DNA of 64,000 nt from Phytophthora colocasiae (taxonomy: Eukaryota > Oomycota > Peronosporomycetes > Peronosporales > Peronosporaceae): the NCBI GenBank assembly GCA_018806915.1, contig JAGKQI010000034.1:248001-312000 (forward strand), read 5' to 3'. The position numbers were made by a program, and so were the translations under genes. The notes below the pieces were generated by a model. It worked only from the letters and a program-made list of their open reading frames with translations. It was not told the DNA's origin and made no database searches. Shown one piece after another: positions 1 to 11,859 of this stretch; position 1 is the first letter of the stretch; the number at the start of each line of letters is the position of its first letter.

Positions 1-1
1 G

Positions 2-208
2 CTGGAAGCCTTTCCAACGTCGATCGAGGAGGATGACAAGCTGCTCGAATCCTGGGAAGATGACTTGGCCCAGCAAGGCGACGAACGCAGAGACAGTCTG
101 AATCACGAACGAATGGCAGTTGCTGTTCGTCGGTCAGATAAGTACATTATCTCTGAGAACATCAACATGCTGAAATGGAAGCTTCTCGACATTCTTCCAA
201 CGAACTAA
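2..208 (+). CDS. C-terminal end of a SET-domain methyltransferase-like protein (partial)
   Basis: The reading frame enters from the left edge and stops with TAA at 206-208, giving 68 residues. It contains a PTSIEEDDKLLE segment, then an NHERMAVAVRRSDKYII segment. That order and wording resemble the substrate-binding C-terminal domain of the Rubisco LSMT/SETD3-type protein lysine or histidine methyltransferases, where an acidic 'TTLEEDE.LL' stretch precedes an 'R.A...R..EK.IL' helix. The catalytic SET domain would lie outside the window. The gene ends tail to tail with the WD40 gene, 110 bp away, which is normal spacing in compact oomycete gene space. Family assignment is from the short motif only; another helical C-terminus is possible. 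Confidence 0.5.
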   Translation: MEAFPTSIEEDDKLLESWEDDLAQQGDERRDSLNHERMAVAVRRSDKYIISENINMLKWKLLDILPTN

Positions 209-318
209 AGTGTGCTCAGCGGCAAAGAATTCTATATGCACAAATACAGCCATCATCTACACGTTTCCATTCTACAGCCCCATGCGTGGATTAGTGCTGA
301 TCTTGAGCAAGGGTTCTT

Positions 319-1901
319 CTACAGAGCGGGCGTTTTGTAAATCTTAACGTGCTTGCAATTTTTGCCGACTACAAGCACTTCAGAACCATCGGGAGAGAAC
401 GTGGGGCGCTTGATAGGGTCTTCGATCGCGTTTTCAATGGTGAAAAACTCCTCGTTGTCACTGGTTCGAACGAACACCAGGTCCTTACCTTGCACCATAG
501 CCATTATCTGCGTTATCAGCAGGCAATTGTTAATGCAATTGTCTTCGATAATATCGTAATGTTATGGAAATAAATCCCTCACCTTCCCGTTCGGAGCAAA
601 GTCGACGGTCTGGAACGGTTGCTCTCCGCTGGCATTAAACGTTGATATTACCTTGGGGTCTTCTTGAACAGTGTATCGGACTAAACCATGGATTCACATG
701 TTAGTACCTTGATAAAATAAATCACCACTACCAGATCCATCACAAACACAACACCGTTAATATCCCACAGACGAACCGACGAATCCTTGGAAATCGTCAC
801 AACACGGTTCACTGGAAGCGCATCTGAGCCGTCAAAAGCAAGATCCATCACACCAGTCTATACAATTCAAACGGAGCGAGAGTTAACAACAATCTTATGT
901 TACTAGCCGCACGTGAATCTTACCCGGTGTCCCTGGAGCGTCATAATTTTGTTGACCTTCTTGAAAGCACCCGACTTCTCACGAGCGATCTCGTAGATCT
1001 TAACCTCCGGCGTGTATGCTGCAACTGCAATGTACCGGTTGTCCTTGGAGCCGACGCAGTGATAGTTGGCCACTTGGTTCGTGTTCACCGTCTGCAGCAA
1101 CTCGCCACTCAAGTTCCAGAACTTGACATCCGTATCTGAGTCACCAGCGCACGTAATAATCGTTGCCCACTACACAACAAAAACTCCAGTCAGGCTACGA
1201 ATGGCCACGAAAATACATTGGCACAGCACGTACATTGCCAATGTCGTTCATGAGCACGGAGTGCACATCCGTCTTGTGTGTAACCGGGAAATCTGCCACA
1301 ATTTCAGGCTTAACACGCAGTTTCTCTGTCAAAATGTAAAACAACTCGTTAATCCCAGTAAAATCTCCCCTTGACGAACAAAACTTCACTCACGGTAGAC
1401 CTTAACAGTGCCATTCTCCGTTGCAACGACCAAGTTGCGTCCATCGGAGCTAAAACACATCGCTGTGACATGATCGTACTCGATGTTGATCTGGTGCAGT
1501 TTGGGGTTCTTGTCCTTGAGCGTTTCGCGGAAGTAGAGGCGGATGGAGCGATCTGAACTGGCAGTGGCCAGGAAGCGGCCGTTTGGGCTGTACGCAGCAG
1601 CTGTAACGCCATACTTGTGGCCCTTGAGCAGGTGAAGAATACTGGAATGTTCTTCACTCGCGTCCTGAGCAGCTGATTGAGCTTTCTTCTTCTTCAATTC
1701 TGCTGTTACATCCACTTTCTTCTTGGCTTTAGTCTTGGGCTTCTTGTTGTTAAGCGCGTGGAATTGCTGACGAGCCAACTCCTCCTTCTCCTTCTGCAGC
1801 TTTGCAGCCTGTTTCTTGGCCTCCTCTTGATACTGCACGTACATATAGCCGGCGCCTGCCAGCACCAGCAGCAGCGCTAACACCCACGCGAGCGAGTCCA
1901 T
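319..1901 (-). CDS. TBL2: TBL2-like WD40-repeat protein with N-terminal membrane anchor, six exons
   Basis: Exons on the minus strand are 1901-1394, 1325-1234, 1169-924, 857-755, 680-583 and 507-319. All introns are GT-AG and 64-77 bp long, and the joined length is 1236 nt, or 411 residues plus stop. The protein starts with a hydrophobic anchor (MDSLAWVLALLLVLAGAGY) and then a Lys/Glu-rich coiled-coil-like linker rich in KKK. WD40 blades follow: LKGHKYGVTAAAYSPNG, IRLYF, DHVTAMCFSSDGRNL, SDTDVKFWN, and DSSVRLWD near the end. Transducin beta-like 2 is known as an ER-anchored WD40 protein linked to stress signalling; the anchor plus propeller layout fits that. The start is the first ATG before the anchor. 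This is the only clearly intact multi-exon gene in the window. Confidence 0.85.
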
Positions 1902-2061
1902 GGCGATCGGCGTATAGCGAAGTGAAAGATACGTAGCACATGTGTACGTAACACCATGAACCTATTAAACAGAATATAGACACCGCGTTCTGCTACAAGT
2001 CCTTTGACTTGAGTGCGTGCACATTTCGTTTGTACGATGGAGAGATACTAAACCTATTGTG
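1902..2061. other. Short spacer upstream of the TBL2-like gene
   Basis: This 160 bp stretch must hold the promoter and 5' untranslated region of the minus-strand WD40 gene and the left limit of the dehydrogenase fragment. I see no coding signal or clear core promoter motif. Confidence 0.4.
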
Positions 2062-2089
2062 GAATTCATGACTTCGCCATGCAGGCTAT
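2062..2089 (+). pseudogene. PDHB: Pyruvate dehydrogenase E1-beta, orphan upstream fragment
   Basis: The bases just left of Copia-1 encode a KPIVEFMT-like piece and, in another frame, AMQAI. These match the E1-beta signature region (PIVEFMTFNFAMQAIDQII) that directly precedes the sequence at 17991-17188. The two pieces are out of frame by a short deletion. Joined across Copia-1 and Gypsy-A, the order [15 protein letters not shown] is continuous, so this is the left side of the split gene. Nothing further upstream of the gene is visible, so the locus was probably already a truncated copy. Confidence 0.65.
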
Positions 2090-2450
2090 TGTTGAACGGT
2101 AGGCGCGCTTGAGCGCGCCTCTTGCGAATAAGGCAGCGTGTCTGCCAGCGAGTAAAAAGTAAAACCTCTCTAAACAATTTATTGTTGAGTTACTTCTATC
2201 ATTAGCAAGTACGAGAGGGAGTTCAGATCCCATCTGAGATCTGGATAGTGCAGACAGTTGCTGTCTGCCATCCATTGTGCGATGACGACAAGAGGCGAGG
2301 AGTGAGGCCGTCGAGGACGAAGTCCGAAGACGAGCTCACTTCCTCTTTTGCCTCCAGGTACCGAGCACGGATCTAGAGAGTAGGCTTAGAGGTTAAGAGT
2401 ATCAATACACTTAATTTGATTTTATCCAGTGTGTTCTGTTCATTCCAACA
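2090..2450 (+). repeat. Copia-1 5' LTR
   Basis: It begins TGTTGAACGG and ends CCAACA. It carries perfect inverted repeats, including GGCGCGCT/AGCGCGCC (2 nt loop) near the start and GCAGACAG/CTGTCTGC (3 nt loop). It is directly followed by TTTCAAGT, the probable primer-binding site. Confidence 0.9.
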
Positions 2451-2461
2451 TTTCAAGTTAC

Positions 2462-5400
2462 ATGAGCAAGCCCATCAACAGCGGTTTGACTACTATGTTG
2501 ATGTTCAACGGCGAGCAGGCTCGCTTCGCATCGTGGAAGGACCAAATCCTTGTCCACCTTGCCTCAAGAAACAGCGAACACGCTGTCGAGGAGCTCAAGG
2601 CTGGTCGAGCAAGGCTTACGATTCGCTACCAGGACTCGTTGACTGGTATGCCGACATTGACTCCACCGAAAGACGATGCGACGGCTGAGGAAAAGAAGAG
2701 CTACGATTTGCATCTGGCCTTTCTTGATCAGCAGGAATCGTACATCAAGGACCTGCTCAGTATGACACTGCCAGCCTCCTACAAGATGAACGAGAAAGTG
2801 CATCAACCTGTGCACTTGACTTGGCGTGACGTGGAAAAACGCTACGGGTTGAACACTGTCTCTGGTGTCGTTGGCCTCGTTCGACAGTTCGAAGAGGCAG
2901 TGAATGGCGACTTTAAAAGCGTGAGCCACCTCTTTGCTCGGCTGAAGACCCTGAAGGATCAGGTGAACCGGAACAGCAGCGAGGCTTTGAAGACCGGCGT
3001 CATATCATCAAATTTGATGGTTATCAAGGTTCTGGGTGTGCTCCCTAACCATCTGTGGGGGCAAGCCCTCAGCTTTGCGCCTACTGAATTCACGCCTGAT
3101 CGCGTCGAGTCCAAACTCTGCGCAATCTTCGGCAGCAAGAGCAAGGGCGAGATCATGGCTCTCGGTAGTGCACAGCCGGTGAATCACGTTCACGCAGGCA
3201 GCAAGTTAAAGCAACCGGTGCTGGGAAAGCGCAAATCCCAGCAGGAACCGATTAACGACGTGCACTACAATCACGGACGGATGAGGTGCCGTTACTGTTT
3301 CGGCAACCACAATGACATGGATAATGCCGGGCCACACAAGTTTGTGGACTGTCCCAAACGGGCTCGAGACTTGTTGGCTGGTGTTAAGCGTCGGAACATC
3401 CACGCGTATCCAAGCGGCAGACAAGGCGTCAACGCAGTGAAGAAAGAGCTGCAGCAGCTCAACAAAAAGGTCAAGGAGCAGGCAAAGAAGCCCAAGCGCG
3501 AGGTGACGCTCGAGGAGTGCAAGGCCAAGATGGCTGTCGATGCCTGCAGCGCAGTGCAGAAAGACCTGCCTCTTACTCCTCGTGGATATAAAAGTCCACC
3601 ACCCAGTATTGTGGAGATGCCACCGACTCCAGGAAAGGGCACGTTGCCTTTTTCTGACGATGACGAACCAATGGATTCAGTTGTCAACGCAGTGGATGTC
3701 GACACTGCAATACAAAAAAGGCGGCCGCTAAGCATGCGGATGGTGACATCAACATGCAGGAGCCGAAAGGCGACGTCAGCAATCCAGGGATTGCAGCGAC
3801 GACTGAGCGCTTTGCCGGCATGATGAGTGAGCTGGAGAACAAGGTACGAACACTGTATCCGCAACTGTTACAAGAAAGTTCTTTTCTAACTACAGATTCT
3901 TGGGTGCTGGATTCAGGTTGCGGACACGGCCTAACCAGCGAAATGGAGCGCTTTGTTACCAAGAGGCCCAATACACAGTACATGTTCACCTTTGCACAGG
4001 GCTCTAAGCACTCAAATACACACATTGGTACAATAAAATTGTATTTTAGTGGACCAAAGGGCATTCGACCGTTTCTATTTGACAACATAGCAATGGTCCC
4101 GCACGCTACCTCGAACATTCTGAGCGAGTTCGGGCTCAGACGCAGGTGGGTACCAAATATTGGGCTCACTCAGTGGAAAGTTCAAATTTGTCCTTTATGA
4201 CAATGAACTTGTGTTTGTTGCAAAAGCAATAAATGGAGCGTACTATGTGCAGAATAAAACGTTGTTTGAACGACAAGCATTATGCAATGCAGTTAAAGCA
4301 CAGCCCTGCAAGCCGTTAGCTGATCCACATACAGTTAGGCTTGGAAATGTACTACAAGAGTGGCATGTCAAACTTGGCCACTTAAACAAAGACACAGTCA
4401 TCGATATGCTAAGCAAAAGACTAGTGGGTGGGATGCCCATGCTGTCAGCTGCAGGTCTTAAGAAAGTCCCGTTCTTCTGCACAACATGTGCAGAAATGAA
4501 AAAGCGGAGGATGTCCTACCGCAACACAAAGGGTTCGAGAGACGAACAACCTATCAGTACCATCCACATGGACACGAACGGTCCAATGAAAACAATGGGT
4601 GTGTACGGAAGTTCCGGAAGAATCAAGTACTTTCTGAGCATCATCGATGACAACACGTCGTGGCGATGGACATTTGTCCTCCGCGATAAGAAAGAAGTCT
4701 TTAAAAAGGTAGAAGAGCTTCTACTGCAGCTAGAACGTGAAGGTAAATTCACAATTCGAAGGATACGCCCAGATGGTGGCACTGAGTTTGTGAACGCTGC
4801 GTTTCAGAGCTTCTGTAAAGGGAAGGGCATTGACATGATGCAACTTCAGATTTTCTGGTGTCATGCTAGTGATGTACCTGGTTATATTTTGGTTTCGGAG
4901 AGGGAGTTTGTGGGACGTGGCTGCACCCGTGCGGTATCTGTGGAAGATTGTGGATAAACCTTCGCCTGACTGTAAAGGGGCCCAAAGGACCAGAAGTGTA
5001 CTTCGGAGTGTGCACAACTCTGAAGGGCAACTACACTCTGTCTGGTCACCGGACTTTCCCCGACGATGAGTGCCTAAGTTCTGGCGGAAAGTCTCTCAGA
5101 AGAACGTATCTCTGAGAGACCTCATCCCGTTACCGTCCAGCGCGACGATGGATGGTTCAAGGATTCACATATTTACCCGTAGAGACCAAGTATCGCGCGC
5201 CGGACGCCGCGCACCCGCGCAACCCTCAAGATCTTCATGTACGTTGTAGCATTGGTGCTCCGTACTCTGGTTTCGTACTCAAGACTCTGGTATCTCTAAC
5301 TCTGAGTGACTAAGACTCTGAAAAGCAAGTGACATCAGACTCTGAAAACCAGGATACCAGATTCTGAAACCACCGAAGATCCAAGACCATACTGAAACCA

Positions 5401-8400
5401 AGTGAACCCAAGTTCAAGTCACGCATTCAAGTGATTACTGACCTGCACATCCCCCGTAATGACGTCTCTACCTGTCAACCCATCGAGATCGGCTGCACAG
5501 ACTGCATACTGAGACCGAGTCAAAGTACCAGATGTATACAAAGACCAAGAGTACCTGAGATATGAAGACTGACTGCATAAAGGACGCAAAAGACGACAAG
5601 AAGGAGAGAGTTACCAGAGATATATGATAGTTATGAGGAAGATAAACGATAAACAGAGTTCAATTTGCCGTGTAACCCAGAAGTCGTTGTATTTCTATCT
5701 GCATGGCCACGCCAAGGTAGTTGCCGTGTGATCTCTCGCCTATCCAATCCCCTTAGGTGGAGATCAGGTAACGTAGAGACCTGAAAGGACCCGCCTATTC
5801 CATATCCTAGTTGGGTCGTTTGTTTTGTCTCTAGCGGTAGCCCATTTCATATTGCTCGTTTGGACAGGCTCTGGAAACTAGACAGTCGTTTTCAGAGTGC
5901 AAGGTAGACTGTTATATATAGCCGATTGTATTGGTTTATATTTTCCCTCTATACTAGAGGGTGGTGCGCGAACGTAAAGGGATACCAGATAGACCAGGTG
6001 TCTGGTAAATAAGTCCCTAGTTGACCTGGAGTGTTAGCCCACCGTTCAAGGGCCTAGAAAGAATAAGAACGGCTGTATATATTTGTATATTTTCGAACTC
6101 TGTATATTGGTTGTTTATCTCTGAAAGTCAGGTATCTCGGTTCTGGATCTGTGATATTCAGACACCGATTTCAGACTTTCTCTGGTATATTAACCTCTTT
6201 TCGACCGCCGACTTCCTGGGAACCACCTTGGTTACCAGAGATTCCGACTCCCGAACGCTCCTGGAAGGATTTCCTGAATACCGATACCAGACTCCAAGGG
6301 AACTTTTACTTCTCTTCACAACACATTCTCAGACTCCGGCGAGGGTCATATTTCTGAAGACAACGAACCCACGAGGATACCGCAAGGTACCACACGCCAA
6401 CCTATCGTTGTACGGCTCTGAAAACCCCTTTTCAGTAGCCGTATAATTAGGGTTCACTATACGCCCCCTGCTCCGCGACCAAAGTTTCACCGACTTCGCG
6501 ACAGCATAGCCTTCCAGAAGTCAAACACTTATACTCCAGAAGAGAATGGAGCGGCAGAACGCGATCATCAGAGTAAACTGGATCGAGTGCGTTGTGCATT
6601 AAAGGATGCTGAGATGGCTCACAGATGGTGGCCAGAAGCACTGATGTACATGACCTATGTGCAGAATCGCACACCTATGCGTAGATTGGGATACCTGACG
6701 CCTTATGAAATGGTGTACGGGAAACCGCCCAACGTAAAGGAACTGCCAGTATGGGGTTCGGTCTGTTTCGCACATGTGCCAGAGGCACTAAGGAAGGACA
6801 AGAAACTGTCCGCGCGTGCTGTAAAGTGTCGATTCCTAGGAATCTCTGACGAAACAAAGGGTTACCGGTTATGGGACATCTATAACAACAAGCACATTCT
6901 ATCACGAAATGTGTTGTTCGATACGACCAATGTGGCTACGATGGTCCGGAGAGCATTCGGACAAACCGATCCAACCCTGACTTCTGAATTTGCCGAGTGC
7001 GGGATACCCGCAGCAGCAGAAGTTGATACACCGACCACTGAGTATACAGGGTCAGTGGGAGCTCAATCGCCAAATCAGGCGGCTAACCCAACAGTGGGAG
7101 CTAATAACAAACGCCGACGTGCAGGGCTAGTGGAGACACCACAAAGCCATGAACCACGCCCAAGGCGAGAGACAAAGAAACCTAAGCGGTATCAGGACTA
7201 TCAATGCTTCCAAGCGATGTTAGAGAAGAACATTACGCAGTATATTGCGGAGCATAAAGTGCTAACGCCCCGATCGCTCAAAGCAGCTTTGAACGGACCT
7301 CATAGAGAGCAATGGAAACAAGCTCTAGAACTAGAGTATGACTCCTTAATCGAGAATGGAACATGGAGACTCGTACGACTTCCACCTGGACGTAAGGCTT
7401 TGCCAAGTCATTGGGTACTTGTTGTCAAGTACAACGCCGACGGTACTGTCGAGCGGTTCAAAGCCCGCCTAGTCGCGCAAGGTAACTACCAAGAATATGG
7501 AGTTGACTGTGACGAAGTATACGCACCAGTGGCACGATTCGAGTCACTACGCCTGGTGCTGGCAATAGGGACCATATTGGACTGTCATATCCATCAGATG
7601 GATGTCCACACGGCCTTCTTGAACAGCACAATGGATGGGGAGCAGAAAATCTACATGAGGCAACCTCACGGCTTTGTGAAGCGAGGCCACGAGCATCTGG
7701 TCTGTGAACTTCAGAAGAGCATCTATGGCTTAAAGCAAGCACCTCGCATTTGGTACAGAGTGCTACACTCCTTTTTGACGGAGATGGGTTTTGCACGCTG
7801 CCACAAAGAGTTTTGCATCTACGTGCAAAACGTGGGAGAAAATTGGCTTATAGTCGTGGTATATGTTGATGATCTGACGATCATGTCAAGAGACATGGGT
7901 CTTATCAACAAGCTAAAAGCTGAGTTGTCTAACAGGTTCAAAATGAAAGACCTAGGAGACATTCACTACATCCTCAAAATGTAGGTAAAACGCAATAGAG
8001 AACAGCGTGTGATGACAATCTCACAACGCAAATATATTGCAGAACTAGTCACCAAGTACCAATTGGTTGACAGCGCACCGGTGATGACACCGCAAGTCCC
8101 TGGCCTTGTGCTAGAGCCAGAGACAGAAATGACCACAGAACAGATTGCGGCACAGCCTTATGACTACAGAGGCATTGTTGGATCTCTCCAGTATTTAGTC
8201 CGAGGGACTCGACCCGATATAGCTAACGCGGTTAGAGAACTTGGCAAGTTCCTGTCTTGTTACAACCGTACGCATTGAGATGCAGCTAGGCGAGTACTCA
8301 AATACTTGAAAGGGACGTCAACGTACGGTCTATATTTCGATGGAAAAGCACGAGATGTGACTTACGAAGTGTACACTGACGCGAGCTTCGCGTGTCAACC

Positions 8401-8848
8401 TAAAGAACGTAAATCCGTTACTGGATACGTGATCCAAATGGCCGGTACTAGTGTATCGTGGTGTAGTAGCAAGCAAGGAGGCGTGTCGCTTTCGACTGCT
8501 GAAGCAGAACTCATCGCACTAAGCGAGGGAGCCAAAGAGAGTGAGTGGTTGTGGCATCTTCTAAGCGAGATGGGATTCCCACAAAAGGTACCAGTGCAGG
8601 TTTGGTGTGATAGTAATGCCGCCATCAGCATTGTGAGAAACCCTGGAAATCACAAAGCAAATAAGCACATAGAAATTCGTTTTCTATTCACACGGGACTT
8701 AGTGGAACTTGGTCGCCTTAAGATTGCTTATTGTGCCACGCAAGAAATGACTGCAGACATTCTCACAAAAGCTCTGCCGACAAAACAGTTCCTAAAACTA
8801 AGAGGAAAGCTAGGTGTACGGGATCTAAAACTTCCCCCTAGTACTTAG
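2462..8848 (+). pseudogene. Copia-1 gag-pol polyprotein, broken
   Basis: Gag starts at the ATG at 2462, with a CRYC...H...C zinc-binding segment near 3288-3350. A frameshift lies near 3715, in an A-rich run, before the protease (WVLDSGCGHG, about 3901). A second frameshift lies near 4145. Integrase follows with an HX..H/CX2C pre-integrase zinc site and the core motifs STIHMDTNG, PDGGTEF and, beyond the solo LTR, PEENGAAER. The reverse transcriptase has VVVYVDDLT near 7855. A TAG at 7982-7984 replaces a Glu codon found in Copia-2, and a TGA near 8275 replaces a Trp codon. RNase H has TDASFA and STAEAELIAL. The polyprotein ends 6 bp before the 3' LTR, over the polypurine tract. Confidence 0.88.
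4831..6503. mobile_element. Solo LTR, 1.67 kb, inside Copia-1 integrase
   Basis: A 1673 bp non-coding insert interrupts the Copia-1 integrase frame. It begins TGACATGATG and ends CGCGACA, with gcat duplicated on both sides (4827-4830, 6504-6507). Removing the insert and one copy of the duplication restores an uninterrupted integrase frame (KGKGIAFQKSN). TG...CA ends, no coding potential and a TATATATA box near 5912 fit a lone long terminal repeat left by recombination. The parent family is not present elsewhere in the window. Strand cannot be fixed with certainty. Confidence 0.75.
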
Positions 8849-8854
8849 TGGGAG

Positions 8855-9214
8855 TGTTGAACGGTAGGCGCGCTTGAGCGCGCCTCTTGCGAATAAGGCA
8901 GCGTGTCTGCCAGCGAGTAAAAAGTAAAACCTCTCTAAACAATTTATTGTTGAGTTACTTCTATCATTAGCAAGTACGAGAGGGAGTTCAGATCCCATCT
9001 GAGATCTGGATAGTGCAGACAGTTGCTGTCTGCCATCCATTGTGCGATGACGACAAGAGGCGAGGAGTGAGGCCGTCGAGGACGAAGTCCGAAGACGAGC
9101 TCACTTCCTCTTTTGCCTCCAGGTACCGAGCACGGATCTAGAGAGTAGGCTTAGAGGTTAAGAGTATCAATACACTTGATTGAGTTTATCCAGTGTGTTC
9201 TGTTCATTCCAACA
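8855..9214 (+). repeat. Copia-1 3' LTR
   Basis: This is a near-identical copy of 2090-2450. The few differences cluster near the end (for example ttgattgag versus ttaatttga). It is followed by the gctat duplication. Confidence 0.9.
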
Positions 9215-9226
9215 GCTATCGACCAG

Positions 9227-9408
9227 TGTGAGCAACCAGATAAGAGTCAACGTGCCAGTGCACGTAAGTAGACAACTGCTTGAACTCAGCTACCAAGAAC
9301 ACATGCACAACAGAGAGAGAGAGATATCGAGTAGGATGGCACTCAGCTAGGCATCTATCTCAACAATTCATCAGTTCCAATTTCACTACCTACTAAGGAC
9401 TCGTGACA
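9227..9408 (+). repeat. Gypsy-A 5' LTR
   Basis: This 182 bp repeat runs TGTGAGCAACC...CTCGTGACA, with a GA-rich run. It matches the complement of 17992-18171. It is followed at once by a perfect 16 nt palindrome (9409-9424, TTTAGCTATAGCTAAA) where a primer-binding site is expected. Confidence 0.88.
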
Positions 9409-9465
9409 TTTAGCTATAGCTAAAACGTAGCGAATCTACGACAGTTCACCAAGCCGACAGCTACC

Positions 9466-11859
9466 ATGTCCAGCAGCGACCCAGCAGAGGTGACCTTCGA
9501 GAAGGTCAAAAGCAACGGAGCCGTGGTGAAGAAAAGAGTGCCCACCTTCCGCGATGGAGACTGGAAGGACTGGTTGGAGTGGCTACTCCGCCTGTCTGAG
9601 TACTATGTATTCATGGGGTACATCCCAGGCGACGAAGAGGATCAAGTGGCGTTTGTCGAGGACATCCAAGTCCTCCTCTTCGACGAAGACCTGCAACAAT
9701 TTAACGACATCATAGCCGAGGAGAACATCCTGCGGCCCACGACTGTCGCCCTAGTCGCGCTGAAGCGGCTAACCGAGATTCACTGCCCCGACGGAACCCG
9801 AGGCGTGATTATCGACGAAATGTCCGCGCTGAAGAAGACGCGAGACGTTAGTGTGCGAGAGTATACCCGTAACTTTAAGAAGTTGGGGCGCATGCTACAG
9901 TACATTGGGGATAATGCTGAAATCCCTACGTCTGACGTGATCCGCTTGTACAAGAGTGGGATGCCAATCGACTGGCAAATTGAGGTGAACCGTTTGTCAC
10001 GCAATTGGGTGTACACAGAATTAGTGCACCAATTTGAGTTGATTGAGCGAAACGAACAAGAAGAAGAAGTACTCAGGAATAGACGCGGATCCCGCCAGCG
10101 AAATGGACAAGGTGGACAGCCACAAAAGAAGGGTAAGCCCCATGGCAAGAGCAACCAGGGCAACCAGGGCAACCAACCGAACGGCCTGCCCAAACAGCAA
10201 CATAATAAAGGCGCTAACGGCAAGTACTGTAAACGCAACAATCACTCCGACTCAGAGTGCTTCCGTAACCCAGAGTCACCCGCATACAGACCACGCCGCC
10301 CAAACAATCGCACGTCTAATGCAAACACCAGCGGAAACTACAACAAGGCGTTCGCGGCTATGCAGGAGCAGGTGGCGGAGATGGCTGCAATGATGCAAGA
10401 CATGAAGCGCCGTCATGAAGAAGAGCTAAACGCCATGCGTTTCTACCGTCGCGATGACTTTAATGTCTTGGTTGACATCGAAGAAGTGGACCAGACGCCC
10501 CACAAGACTACAGAGGATGAAACGCTAGCGCCTTTCCGTCAACAGTCTGCGTCGCAGACTGCGACTCCACCCGCGAAGCAAAAACCCTGTCTGGAAACTG
10601 AAGTACGAATTGGAGAACAATCATTTCGTGCACTTCTGGATACCGGTTGCACCAGATCTGCAATTGACCAGAAGGTAGCGAACATTGTGAAGACGGGTCT
10701 GAAGCTGAGGCTGCAGGAGGGCTCGTACCTAATGGCAGATAGTTCCGTGCACAAAACTACTCATGTGGCAGACACTGTATTTTGCCTACCGGCATTTTCG
10801 AGTAAGCGTGAGTGTACGTACTCATTGAGGCTGGTTGATGGACTATTGCACCCGGTAATCCTCGGAGCTGACTTCCTTTCGAGTTATGGGATCGACATCT
10901 TGTTCTCGGCACACTGCCTTGAATGGGACGACATCAGGATTCCTATCGCAGGAGTACAACCACCTTCACCAAAGATGGCTACAACAGAGACTGACCGTGA
11001 ACTTTCAGTCGAAGTAGCTGTCGCAGAATTAGGTGAAGCACTCGATCCAAGGTTGATGATCGATGGAGAGATGCTATCAGCCGCAGAGCGTGTCCAAGTG
11101 GCGGACTTAGTGGAAGCATTCATACACGTGTGTTCGGGTGGCCTTGGCCGGATCAAGGCTGAACCATACGTCATTCCTTTGCAACCAGGAGCCAAACATT
11201 TTGCCTGTCGACCATACCCAGTACCCCAAGTTCATCTAGCAGCGACCAAACGGGAAATTCAACGGTTAGTGGAGCTCGGCGTCCTCATACCTGACAATTC
11301 GTCTGAATGGGCTTCACCGGCGTTCGTTATCCCGAAGAAGGACGGGTCTGTTCGACTTGTCTGTGACTATCGGCGCCTAAACAAACTGCTGCTTCGCAGT
11401 TTCTACCCACTACCAGTGATTGGGAACTTGCTTCGCCAATTTCGCAAGTCGAAGCACGTGTCCTCTCTGGACATCCCAATGAGTTACTATGCCCGGATTC
11501 TTGCTGTGTTGAGTCGGCGCGTTACTGCAATTGTGTTTCCATGGGGAAAGTACGTGTTTGGATGCCTTCCAATGGGGGTAAGCACAGCACCGGACGAGTT
11601 CCAGGCGATAATGAACCTGATGCTGGGAGATCTCGATGGAGTATGGGCATACCTGGACGATGTATTGGTTCTTTCCGACACGTTTGAAGAACACCTGAAC
11701 TTGCTGCGTCGTGTGTTTAAGCGTTTCGAGGAATTTGGCCTGACGATCCACCCTCGCAAGTCGTTCACGACGTCGACGGACTACTTGGGCTACAGGATCA
11801 GCACCACTGGAATACAGCCATTGCACAATAAAGTGGAGGCAATCGCGAGTATTGCACCG
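9466..11859 (+). CDS. Gypsy-A gag-protease-RT single ORF (truncated by insertion)
   Basis: One open frame of about 798 codons starts at ATG 9466 and is cut by Copia-2. Gag has a basic, Gln/Gly/Asn-rich patch (about residues 205-255) and a degenerate zinc knuckle (YCKRNNHSDSEC) that lacks the first Cys. The aspartic protease motif LLDTGCTRSAID is near residue 390. The reverse transcriptase has VPQVHLAATKREIQRL, PKKDGSVRLVCDYR, FGCLPMGVSTAPDEFQ and the catalytic YLDD (about 11650). The upstream catalytic block reads LDIPMSYYARILA rather than the usual LDLxxGYxQI. Gag and pol share a frame here, unlike Gypsy-3 and Gypsy-4. Confidence 0.88.

Larger units (their letters stand above)
2090..9214 (+). 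mobile_element. Copia-1, Ty1/copia LTR retrotransposon, complete but inactive
   Basis: Two nearly identical 360-361 bp LTRs (2090-2450 and 8855-9214) flank a gag-pol region in Copia order: gag, protease, integrase, reverse transcriptase, RNase H. A 5 bp target-site duplication, gctat, lies at 2085-2089 and 9215-9219. The polypurine tract agtgggag abuts the 3' LTR. The element sits inside the dehydrogenase fragment, 7 bp from Gypsy-A, and holds a solo LTR at 4831-6503. High LTR identity implies recent insertion, yet the coding region has two frameshifts and two nonsense codons. Confidence 0.92.
9227..11859 (+). mobile_element. Gypsy-A, 5' part (LTR, gag, protease, most of RT)
   Basis: This is the left half of a Ty3/gypsy element whose right half lies on the minus strand at 19901-17992. 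The TSD accag is at 9222-9226 and, complemented, at 17987-17991. It is cut at 11859 by Copia-2 (TSD caccg, 11855-11859). Placing the two halves together makes the RT frame continuous (KVEAIASIAP then PRTRRKLRRFIGMV). Confidence 0.9.
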
